In this document: in pieces, positions 9,887-18,130 of the stretch
Numbering within the stretch: the first letter of the stretch is position 1
Layout of the letters: every line of letters starts with the position of its first letter
Assembly (NCBI GenBank): GCA_009924735.1
Contig: RFQZ01000028.1
Span: forward strand, 1-38,102
Reading direction: 5' to 3'
Length of the DNA: 38,102 nucleotides
From: Flavobacteriia bacterium
GTDB lineage: Bacteria > Bacteroidota > Bacteroidia > Flavobacteriales_D > Crocinitomicaceae
The notes under the pieces: generated by a model
What the model saw: the letters and a program-made list of their open reading frames with translations, nothing else
Told to the model about the DNA's origin: nothing
Database searches by the model: none
Program-made: the position numbers and the translations under genes

Positions 9887-12800
9887 CTACTTTAAGAGGT
9901 TAACATGACCGACGGTAATCTTGTATTCGTCATTGTTTAACACTTTATAACGAATGCGGTATGTATACGACCCTGTTTCTACGAGGTTGCCGTATAGCCC
10001 ATACGTTCCGTCCCATCCAATGTTATGATTGTAGGTTTCATAGAGCAATTCGCCCCAACGGTTGAAAATCTGCATGCTGTAATTGTATGGGTCAAAACCC
10101 GAAGTGAAAATAGGTTTAAAGACATCGTTGTTTGGGTCACCATCTGGGGTAAAGGAATTCGGGATGTAGTAAATAAGCCCATCCTGAAAAGGAATCAAAA
10201 GACTCGTGCTGTCAGAACATCCCAAAGGACTGTATGCATATAACCAAATTGTACTTCCGCCAGAAACGCCTGAGAAAAGGTGTGATGGGGATGTTTCCGT
10301 ACTGTTCATTCCATCTTCAAATTGCCAGTTGTAGGTTGAAGCGCCTACGCTTAAATTTTGAAAACTTATGGTTTGCGTCGGTTCGGAAAAATAATTCACG
10401 CTCGCATCAAATGCAGCAATTGGAGGGTTTTCAGGACACAAATGATCCACGTAGATCGTCGTGGTAGAACATCCGTTTAATGTATTCGTCAAACTGATGT
10501 TTTGGCACCCTCCACTTAACGAAATACCTGAAATGCTATCACCTGAAAAAACACCTCCATTCACATTCCATGTAAATGAATCATGAGGTGAGGTTGTATC
10601 TGCAAGAAAAGCAAAGGATAATGGTGTACATCCTTGAATGGCCGGAGTAACCACTGTAGCCACGGGTAAAGGGTTTACATTAACCATGGCTGTGACCGTG
10701 TTGCTGGCACAACCATTTAGTGTATAATGAACACTGATTGGGGTAGAACTTCCTGGTGTTAAGGTAGCGGTTTGTGGTCCTAAGCCGCCCGGTGCCCAGT
10801 CGAATACACCGCCTGCTTGACTTGGAATGGCTGTCATACTGGCTTGTTGTCCTTGGCAAATGGTAGTATCATCTAATGCCACCGTGGGTAATTGTGTAAC
10901 TGTGATGGTGGAAGTAGCTGCCTGACTTGTACAATTGTTTAAGGTATATGCTACAGAAATGGTAGCGGTGGATGGTGGATTGGCGGTTATGCTTTGAGGA
11001 CCAACCCCACCTGGATTCCATGTGAAAGTACCACCTTGAATGCTGGGATTCGCGTTTAATTGAATGGAGTCACCGAAACAAATGTTCCCACTGTTTAACG
11101 TAACCGATGGTACTACATTTACTACCACCGTACCGTTGGCTGTATTGATGCAGCCATTGTAATTGTATAATAAATTGTAGACAGTCGTTTGGGCCGGAGA
11201 AGGGGTGATGCTTTGCGTCGTTTGTGCATTGTTTGACCAAAGGTAGGTTCCGCCAAGGACATCAGGGACAGCCGTAAGTGAAGCTTGACTTCCTTGACAA
11301 ATGGTATCGTTTGGTATGGTAATGTTTGGTATCGGGTATACCGTTATCGCAAGCGTTTGTGGTAGACTGTTGCAGTTGTTTGCGTTGGCAATGATGGTAT
11401 AATTTACATTTCCGGTTGCTGTGCCTATCGAAGTAATCACATCGTTTATGGCATTGCCATTTCCTGAGGTTGAACCTGTAACTTGTGATTCGGTGTTTGT
11501 CCAACTGATGGTGGCGTTTTGAACATTGCTGTTCATTCCAATTTGTACGGCGTCGCCGCTGCAGATATTCTGTGAACCAAGTGTGGTTACCAAGGTTGGA
11601 ATCGGATTTACCGTAATGGTACCAGTCGCAGTTGGACTTGCGCAATTAGCTGCACTTGTGTATACCAAGGTATAATTGGTGGTTACATTCGGAGACGCTG
11701 TTAGGTTTTGTGTTGTTTGTCCCCCAGGTGTCCATAAATACGTTCCTCCAGGGAAAGATGGCGTAGCGGTTAAGGTTGCGCTTATTCCATTACAAACAGT
11801 ATCGTTCACGATGGTAACGGTTGGTACCGGATTTACAGTTACGGTTCCAGTTGCTGGTGCATTTTGACAGCCTGTTGGTGCTGTGTAGACCACCGTATAG
11901 GAGGTAGTGTTTGCTGGAGATACTGTAATGCTCGGGGTTGTTGCACCGTTGTTCCATAAATAGGTCCCGCCAGGGATTGAAGTCGTTGCATTCAAGGTTG
12001 CATTTTGTCCTGTGCAAATGGTTGCGTTGCTTATGTTAACAACAGGCAATGGATTTACAACCATGCTTGATGGTGTGCTTGCACTCACACAACCTGCAGG
12101 AGAGGTATAAACCAAATTGTAGGTTGTCGTTGCATTCGGCGTTCCGCTGATTGAGCTTGTGGTTAAATTACCCGGTGTCCATGCATACGTTCCTCCAGGA
12201 ATGCTTGGGGTTGCATTTAATATGGCAGTTTGACCTACACAAATGGTATCGTTTGGAATGTTGAGCGAAGGAATGCCATTCACGGTAACGGTAACACTTT
12301 GAGGCGAAGCTGAACAGCCTGTTGCCGCTGAATAACTCACGGTCCAAGTTGTCGTTGTATTTGGAGATGCGGTTAGCGTTGGGCCACTGATGTTGCCAGG
12401 ATTCCATGTAAAACCACCCCCTGCAATGTTGGTCGTTGCGGTTACACTTGCAGTTTGACCTAAACATATGGCCGTATTGTTTACGGTAATGCTGGGATTT
12501 AAATTTACTGTTATGGTTCCACTTACAGGCGTACTTGGACAGTTCAAGTTGCTCGTGAAAATTACGGTGTATGTGGTTGTTTGTTGGGGTGAATCTTGAA
12601 TGGTAGCTGTGTTAAACCCTCCAGGGTTCCATGCGAAAGTACCCGTTGGCAATGTTGAATTGGCTGTGATTGAACCTTGTTGTCCAATGCAAATGGTATC
12701 GTTTGTCACGGTTACTATTGGGGTTGGATTTACCGTAACGGTTCCAGATGCAGAAGGGCTAACACATCCTGCTGCGGTTGTGTAAACAACAGAATAGGAT

Positions 12801-14878
12801 GTTGTGGCATTTGGCGAAACGGTTATAGACGCCGTGGTAGCATTGTTTGACCAAAGATAGGTGCCTCCGGGAACGGTAGGTGTCGCAGTGAGGGTTGCGC
12901 TATTGCCATCACATATAACAACATTGTTTACGGTAACGGAAGCAACTGGGTCTACCGTAACCGTACCTGTAGCATTGTTTGAAGCACATCCCGCACCAGA
13001 AACATAGCCTACGGTGTAAACCGTAGTTGTTAACGGGGTAACCGTCACGGAGCTACCGACCATGCCACCGGGATTCCAAGTAAAAGATCCTCCTTGGGTG
13101 TTTGTACTTGCGTTCAGCGTGGCTGATTGACCTGCACAAATGGTAGCGTTCGTAATGGTAATGGTTGGTGTTGGATTGACCGTTACGGTTCCAGATGCAA
13201 CAGGTGCGGTACATCCTGCTCCTGTGGTGTACGTCACTGAATAAGTGGTTGTAACGGAAGGGAATATGGTGATGCTGGCAGTATTTGCATTGTTGCTCCA
13301 GGCGTAAGTACCTCCAGGTACAGTTGGGGTTGCTGTTAGGGTTGCTGATTGTCCAAGGCAGATGGTTGCGCTGTTTACCGTAACCGTTGGTGAAGGGTTA
13401 ACAACGATCGTGGCATTTACATTGGTTGCTTGGCAACCTGCAGGTGTTGTGTAGCTTACAATGTATGTTGAGGTTGCATTCGGGGTAACGGTAATTGAGT
13501 TTCCTACGGTACCTCCTGGGTTCCATGTAAAAGTACCTCCAGGAACACTTGCAGTAGCTGTTAAGGTAGCTGATTGTCCGCTACAAATGCTTGTGCCTGG
13601 TGCAGTAATTACTGGGGTAGGGTTTACCGTAATTGCACCTGTCGCATTTCCAGGGCATCCACCTGTGGGTGTAAAGGTAACTGTATATAATGTTGTAGCA
13701 TTTGGTGAAGCTGTTAAGGTAGGACCAGAAGTGCCGTTGTTCCAAGTGAAAGTTCCATTCATTACGGGCGTAACAGACGCCGTTAAGGTTGCAGGCTGTC
13801 CTGCGCACACCGTCGCATTGGTTACTGTGACCGTCGGAGAAGGGTTTACAATAACGGTAGTCGTTGCAGAAGCAGAGCATCCGCCCATGTTAACATTTAC
13901 AGTATAGGTTCCTGCAGCAGCTGCTGTTACATTTGGAATGGTCGGGTTTTGTAAGTTTGAAGTAAATCCATTGGGTCCTGTCCAAGTGTAAGTTCCCATA
14001 GCTGCAGTACCCAATTGTAAGGTCCCTCCAGAACAAATAGGTCCGTTGTTGGTAGCGGTAACCACTGCGCCTCCGCCGACAAAAGTAATGGTAACATAAC
14101 CATGGTTGGTGTTGTTTGCAGCAAGGCAACTTCCCCCTGGAGGTATAAGAGATGAGCCTCCGCCGCCACCACCACCGCCGTTTGCGCCGGTACAGCATCC
14201 GTCGTTTCCACCACCACCGCCACCATAATATCCACCACCACCACCACCACCGGAAGCTGTTTGCCAATATCCCCCTTGACCGCCTACTCCTAACGTTCCT
14301 GCGGAACCTCCTGGCGGTACGCCAGCCCATGGTGTGCCACCATTTCCTCCTGAACCTTGCGTTCCTCCTCCTCCTCCTTGTCCATAGGTATTGCAACCTG
14401 GTGCACCATTGTTACAGTTTGAAGCTCCGCCACATACAGGGGAAGATCCTCCGCTTTTGCCGCCGCCACCGCCTGCTACAATGACTCGATTACCCAATGC
14501 GGTTCCTCCTATTCGGATGTCACTCGCACCCCCGCCTCCGCAAGAATTGTAACCTGAATTCCCATTGTTTGAAGCGTATCCTGTTCCACCGCCATTCCAT
14601 CCGCCAGAAGCATTTCCGCATGAACCCATTCCACCGACATAGATGTATAAGGTTTGACCTGGGGTTACCGCTATGTTCGCCGTTATTGTTGCGCCATTTC
14701 CTCCAGTGGGTCCGCCTCCTTTTGCACCGGCCGCAACAACGTTGATGTTGTAAACACATGGTGGAACCACCCATGTTTGCATGGCACCGGTGAAATTAAA
14801 TGTCGGGGGTTGTTGTGCGCGAAAATTAGAAATGAAAACAAGTATGAAAAGGATTGAGAGCGTAAGGATTTTTTTCAT
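9887..14878 (-). CDS. Giant T9SS type B surface protein with glycine-rich head and 14-repeat stalk
   Basis: 1663 aa. Signal peptide MKKILTLSILFILVFISNFRA. Glycine-rich domain at about residues 25-270 (GGWNGGGTG, GGGGASDIRIGG, NRVIVAGGGGG, NDGCCTGANGG) with long Gly runs. One Ig/PKD-like module runs to about 345. Then come 14 tandem modules (about 346-1401): thirteen of about 74 aa with TIC.GQ.A.LTA, GGT[FY].W and GC near the end, and one of about 90 aa. Two PKD-like modules follow, then a T9SS type B domain over the last ~95 residues (YYIPNSFTPDGDPNND, FNRWGELLYE, GWDGTYG). It is probably a long surface fibre or adhesin. The start is the ATG directly before the signal peptide; the best -7 match upstream (TAATTTCA) is weak. 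It is a head-to-tail paralogue of the 892-aa gene. Confidence 0.9.
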   Translation of the reverse strand: MKKILTLSILFILVFISNFRAQQPPTFNFTGAMQTWVVPPCVYNINVVAAGAKGGGPTGGNGATITANIAVTPGQTLYIYVGGMGSCGNASGGWNGGGTGYASNNGNSGYNSCGGGGASDIRIGGTALGNRVIVAGGGGGKSGGSSPVCGGASNCNNGAPGCNTYGQGGGGGTQGSGGNGGTPWAGVPPGGSAGTLGVGGQGGYWQTASGGGGGGGYYGGGGGGNDGCCTGANGGGGGGGGSSLIPPGGSCLAANNTNHGYVTITFVGGGAVVTATNNGPICSGGTLQLGTAAMGTYTWTGPNGFTSNLQNPTIPNVTAAAAGTYTVNVNMGGCSASATTTVIVNPSPTVTVTNATVCAGQPATLTASVTPVMNGTFTWNNGTSGPTLTASPNATTLYTVTFTPTGGCPGNATGAITVNPTPVITAPGTSICSGQSATLTATASVPGGTFTWNPGGTVGNSITVTPNATSTYIVSYTTPAGCQATNVNATIVVNPSPTVTVNSATICLGQSATLTATPTVPGGTYAWSNNANTASITIFPSVTTTYSVTYTTGAGCTAPVASGTVTVNPTPTITITNATICAGQSATLNASTNTQGGSFTWNPGGMVGSSVTVTPLTTTVYTVGYVSGAGCASNNATGTVTVDPVASVTVNNVVICDGNSATLTATPTVPGGTYLWSNNATTASITVSPNATTSYSVVYTTAAGCVSPSASGTVTVNPTPIVTVTNDTICIGQQGSITANSTLPTGTFAWNPGGFNTATIQDSPQQTTTYTVIFTSNLNCPSTPVSGTITVNLNPSITVNNTAICLGQTASVTATTNIAGGGFTWNPGNISGPTLTASPNTTTTWTVSYSAATGCSASPQSVTVTVNGIPSLNIPNDTICVGQTAILNATPSIPGGTYAWTPGNLTTSSISGTPNATTTYNLVYTSPAGCVSASTPSSMVVNPLPVVNISNATICTGQNATLNATTSIPGGTYLWNNGATTPSITVSPANTTSYTVVYTAPTGCQNAPATGTVTVNPVPTVTIVNDTVCNGISATLTATPSFPGGTYLWTPGGQTTQNLTASPNVTTNYTLVYTSAANCASPTATGTITVNPIPTLVTTLGSQNICSGDAVQIGMNSNVQNATISWTNTESQVTGSTSGNGNAINDVITSIGTATGNVNYTIIANANNCNSLPQTLAITVYPIPNITIPNDTICQGSQASLTAVPDVLGGTYLWSNNAQTTQSITPSPAQTTVYNLLYNYNGCINTANGTVVVNVVPSVTLNSGNICFGDSIQLNANPSIQGGTFTWNPGGVGPQSITANPPSTATISVAYTLNNCTSQAATSTITVTQLPTVALDDTTICQGQQASMTAIPSQAGGVFDWAPGGLGPQTATLTPGSSTPISVHYTLNGCASNTVTAMVNVNPLPVATVVTPAIQGCTPLSFAFLADTTSPHDSFTWNVNGGVFSGDSISGISLSGGCQNISLTNTLNGCSTTTIYVDHLCPENPPIAAFDASVNYFSEPTQTISFQNLSVGASTYNWQFEDGMNSTETSPSHLFSGVSGGSTIWLYAYSPLGCSDSTSLLIPFQDGLIYYIPNSFTPDGDPNNDVFKPIFTSGFDPYNYSMQIFNRWGELLYETYNHNIGWDGTYGLYGNLVETGSYTYRIRYKVLNNDEYKITVGHVNLLK
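10674..13841 (-). repeat. Fourteen-unit Ig-like repeat array encoded in the 1663-aa protein
   Basis: About 3.17 kb encoding fourteen head-to-tail modules. Each begins near a [TSVLIN]P.[VI]T[VI] motif, has a first Cys in T[IV]C.G, a GGT[FY].W core and a second Cys about 45-50 residues later, then ends in G[TA][VI]TVNP. Thirteen units are 73-75 aa; the eleventh is about 90 aa with different core sequence (TISWTNTESQVTGSTSGNG). Units differ from each other by many substitutions, so the array is old and is not an assembly artefact of identical repeats. Confidence 0.85.
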
Positions 14879-14956
14879 GAAAATGCGGTTGTTCTGAAAT
14901 TAAAGTCTTCAGACGTGAAGATACTCAAATGGATGTTTTTTTCGGTTGAAAATTAT

Positions 14957-14964
14957 TAAATTTG
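14957..14964 (+). promoter_or_regulatory. -7 promoter element of the DUF1800-DUF1501 operon
   Basis: TAAATTTG matches TAnnTTTG and ends 24 nt before the ATG at 14989. It excludes the in-frame TTG at 14962, which lies inside the element. Confidence 0.5.
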
Positions 14965-14988
14965 AGTTATTATTTAATATTTAGAAAC

Positions 14989-16569
14989 ATGAGCTTAACA
15001 CCTTATTCAGGGGCCTGGACAAAATCGGAGGCGGCGCATTTACTTAGAAGGACATTGTTCGGTCCAACCCATGCGCAAGTAACCGCAGTTTCTCAATTAA
15101 CCATGGCGGATGCAGTCAACCAACTTTTAAACATTGAAACCGTTAACCCACCTGTCGCTTTTGATGCCGGGGAGACGATTGTAAGTCCTGGTTCCACTTG
15201 GGTGAATGCAGTTTATCCTTCGAATCCTGTTGCAAACCAAGCTTGTGAAGTAGCACGATTGAAATCATTGTCCTACTGGTTGATGTATAACATTAACAGC
15301 CAAGGGATGAGTATCAATCAAAAAATGATGTTTTTTTGGCAAAATCATTTTGGGGTTGCACTTTCATCGGATGCCAGGGCTGCTTACACGTATTTCGAAT
15401 TGCTAAGAACATGTTGTTTGGGGAATTTTAAACAACTTATTAAGGATGTTACATTAGATCCTTCGATGCTCTTGTTTTTGAATGGGAATACAAATTCTGT
15501 GCAAGCTCCCAATGAAAATTATTCCCGGGAATTATTAGAGCTATTTACCATCGGAAAAGGAGATCAGATTGCCGCAGGCGATTATTCCACATACACTGAA
15601 CAGGACGTGTCATCTGGCGCTAAAATTTTGACGGGATATGTTGTACAAGGACTTAGAAGCGCCACCTTAACAGCTGCACAAACGCTTTATTTAGCTCCTT
15701 TGCACGATACATCCAGTAAACAATTATCGTATCATTTCAACAATGCAGTCATTGCTAACAATGGTGCGCAGGAATACAGTGATTACATCGATGTAATTTT
15801 TTCTCAAGACCAAGTGGCACATTTTATTTGTACCAAATTGTACAGATATTTTGTAAATTATGACATTACCAATGCCGTTGAAACCTTAATCATTCCTGAG
15901 TTGGCTCAAACATTAATCAACAACAACTACGACATTCAGCCTGTCCTTTTTGAATTGTTAACCAGCGATCATTTTTACGACGTAGCATTGAGAGGAACCA
16001 TCATTCGAAGCCCGCTGGAAACCGTGTTTACTATGTTGAATTCCACTGAAACGATTCCCAATGTGAATCTAACCACCAATGCAAATATCTACATGACCAT
16101 TTATTATGCGAACCAGAACATGGGGCTCGATTACGCAGCGCCTCCCAGTGTTGCGGGTTGGACATCCTACTATCAGTTGCCTTCGTTTTCAAGGTTATGG
16201 GTGAATTCAACGACCATTAAATTTAGGTTCGATATGGGCCAAGGATTGTTGTTCTTTGGGATCCCAATCAACGGGTATTTTTTAAAAATTAACACGCTTA
16301 ACTTTTTGAATAACTTAAGCATTCCAAGTGATGCTGACGCAGTAATTTATGACATGTGTGAACTGTTTATTCCAAAAGCGTTGGAGGCAAGCGAGCATGT
16401 TGGTTTGGTTAATGTGCTTACCAACTTTCTACCGACCTTTGAATGGACGTTGCAATACAATGACTATCTAGCCAACCCTGGGAATGCTTCTTTCTCAGAT
16501 CCTGTAAGGCAACGCGTGGAATTGGTAATGGATAGGATTTTTAAGATGCCGCAATTTCAAATGATTTAA
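14989..16569 (+). CDS. DUF1800 family protein
   Basis: 526 aa. The N-terminus SLTPYSGAWTKSEAAHLLRRTLFGPT is the typical DUF1800 opening. Other family-like features are the stretch near residue 110-125 (KMMFFWQNHFGV), the ENYSRELLELFTIG motif near residue 180 and the C-terminal half with APPSVAGW. The biochemical function of DUF1800 is unknown; it is usually encoded next to DUF1501 in Bacteroidota and Planctomycetota, as here. I see neither a Sec signal peptide nor a T9SS tail, even if the frame is extended to the upstream TTG at 14962. The DUF1501 gene follows after 10 nt, so the two are one operon. Confidence 0.88.
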   Translation: MSLTPYSGAWTKSEAAHLLRRTLFGPTHAQVTAVSQLTMADAVNQLLNIETVNPPVAFDAGETIVSPGSTWVNAVYPSNPVANQACEVARLKSLSYWLMYNINSQGMSINQKMMFFWQNHFGVALSSDARAAYTYFELLRTCCLGNFKQLIKDVTLDPSMLLFLNGNTNSVQAPNENYSRELLELFTIGKGDQIAAGDYSTYTEQDVSSGAKILTGYVVQGLRSATLTAAQTLYLAPLHDTSSKQLSYHFNNAVIANNGAQEYSDYIDVIFSQDQVAHFICTKLYRYFVNYDITNAVETLIIPELAQTLINNNYDIQPVLFELLTSDHFYDVALRGTIIRSPLETVFTMLNSTETIPNVNLTTNANIYMTIYYANQNMGLDYAAPPSVAGWTSYYQLPSFSRLWVNSTTIKFRFDMGQGLLFFGIPINGYFLKINTLNFLNNLSIPSDADAVIYDMCELFIPKALEASEHVGLVNVLTNFLPTFEWTLQYNDYLANPGNASFSDPVRQRVELVMDRIFKMPQFQMI

Positions 16570-16579
16570 GAAATAAAAA

Positions 16580-18130
16580 ATGAAAAGAAGAGATTTTATT
16601 AAAAACGTAGCCCTAACAACGGCAAGCGTTCCTTTTGTTTCGAATGGATTTGGAATGCAAGCCATTGGTGAGAAATTATTCAATTTTTCAACAGGTGCTG
16701 AGGATCGCGTCTTGGTGATCATACGGTTGAATGGGGGAAATGATGGATTGAATACCGCTATTCCCATCGATCAATATGCGAATTTGATGTTGCATCGTCC
16801 GAACATTATCATCCCACAAAATCAGATTTTAGGTCTTACGCCAGAATTGGGATTGCATCCTGCTATGGTGGGGATGAAAAACCTTTACAACCAAGGGAAA
16901 TTGGGGATTGTTCAAAATGTTGGGTATCCTGAACAAAACAGGTCGCATTTTAGGTCAACAGATATTTGGTCAACAGGTTCATTAGATGTAAATGAAACGA
17001 AAGGGTGGTTGGGAAGGTATTTTGATTCCTACAATCCAAATTACCCTACCAATTATCCAAATGCTTCCTATCCTGATCCTTTTGCCATTAGCATGGGTTC
17101 AGAGGTTTCTGCCACTTGTCAAGGCATAGCCGCTAATTTCTCCCATGCTGTATCAAATCCAAACAATGTCTACTCTCTTTACGAAGGTGGATTTGTTAAC
17201 GATGGCAGTTATTATGGAAACCAAGTGGAATATGTCGCAACCATCATTGGGCAAACCAACAATTATGGCCAAGTCATTAACAATGCTGCCAATGCGGGAA
17301 ACAACCTTTCGGGTATGTACGACGCTACCAATTCATTGGCCATGCAAATGAAATATGTGGCTCAAATGATTTCAGGGGGATTGAAAACGAAAGTTTATGT
17401 TCTTTCTTTGGGTGGATTCGATACCCACGACAACCAAGCGGACAGCAATGATTTAACGTTGGGGGCGCACAAACCGCTGTTAAAGAAAGTTTCGGATGCA
17501 ATCGCTGCTTTTCAAGATGATTTGAGTTTATTGGGATTGGAGGATAGGGTAGTGGGGATGACCTTTTCAGAATTTGGACGCCAAATTGCTTCCAACGCAA
17601 GTCTTGGAACCGACCATGGAGATGCTGCGCCACTTTTCCTTTTTGGAACCTGCATCAATTATGGAGTCATTGGTCCCAATCCTACAATCCAATCTTCCAT
17701 TCAGGACCAAGCGGGTGTTCCGATGCAAATAGATTTTAGAGATGTCTATGCATCCATTTTAAAAGATTGGTTTCAAGTGCCTTCAAACCAAGTACAGCAA
17801 TTGTTTTCCCATCCCATCCAATACTACACGTTGGCAGGAACCTGTAATGTAGGCATCGAAGAACTGGCCTTGAAAAAGGATGAAATGCTATTGTATCCGA
17901 ATCCTTGTACAAGCTACTTTACCATTCGTGTGCTTTTGGAAGAAGGAAAGACACAAGCGGAGCTAAGAGATGTGAATGGGGCTGTAGTGATGTCGTTTTT
18001 TGATCAGCATCTGACTGCCGGTCTTCATGAGATTCCTTGTGACGTGAGCCAATTGCCTGCGGGAAATTACTTTGTGGTTTTGCGGAATAAGGAAGGCATT
18101 CGTAGCCATAAATTGGTTAAAACCAAGTAA
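16580..18130 (+). CDS. DUF1501 family protein with Tat-like signal and T9SS type A tail
   Basis: 516 aa. It begins MKRRDFIKNVALTTASVPFV, a twin-arginine (RRDFIK) type signal. The body is DUF1501, a family related to the sulfatase/alkaline phosphatase fold: VIIRLNGGNDGLNT near residue 49, RSHFRSTDIWSTG near 119, VYVLSLGGFDTHDNQ near 273, MTFSEFGRQIASN near 325 and GTDHGDAAPLFLFG near 342. These Asp/His positions are where metal ligands sit in such folds. The last ~80 residues are a T9SS type A sorting domain (LYPNPCTSYFTI, LPAGNYFVVLRNKEG, HKLVK). Substrate unknown. Its stop abuts the stop of the convergent 835-aa gene with no bases between. Confidence 0.9.
   Translation: MKRRDFIKNVALTTASVPFVSNGFGMQAIGEKLFNFSTGAEDRVLVIIRLNGGNDGLNTAIPIDQYANLMLHRPNIIIPQNQILGLTPELGLHPAMVGMKNLYNQGKLGIVQNVGYPEQNRSHFRSTDIWSTGSLDVNETKGWLGRYFDSYNPNYPTNYPNASYPDPFAISMGSEVSATCQGIAANFSHAVSNPNNVYSLYEGGFVNDGSYYGNQVEYVATIIGQTNNYGQVINNAANAGNNLSGMYDATNSLAMQMKYVAQMISGGLKTKVYVLSLGGFDTHDNQADSNDLTLGAHKPLLKKVSDAIAAFQDDLSLLGLEDRVVGMTFSEFGRQIASNASLGTDHGDAAPLFLFGTCINYGVIGPNPTIQSSIQDQAGVPMQIDFRDVYASILKDWFQVPSNQVQQLFSHPIQYYTLAGTCNVGIEELALKKDEMLLYPNPCTSYFTIRVLLEEGKTQAELRDVNGAVVMSFFDQHLTAGLHEIPCDVSQLPAGNYFVVLRNKEGIRSHKLVKTK

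Noticed and set aside
13461..13907. Long plus-strand open frame with regular V/P pattern opposite the repeat array
   Set aside because: Its periodicity mirrors the repeat units of the minus-strand gene; a shadow frame.
14152..14484. His-rich plus-strand open frame opposite the glycine-rich head (also 9036-9350)
   Set aside because: It is the antisense of Gly codons (CCN/CAC runs) in a clear gene; no signal, no independent start context.
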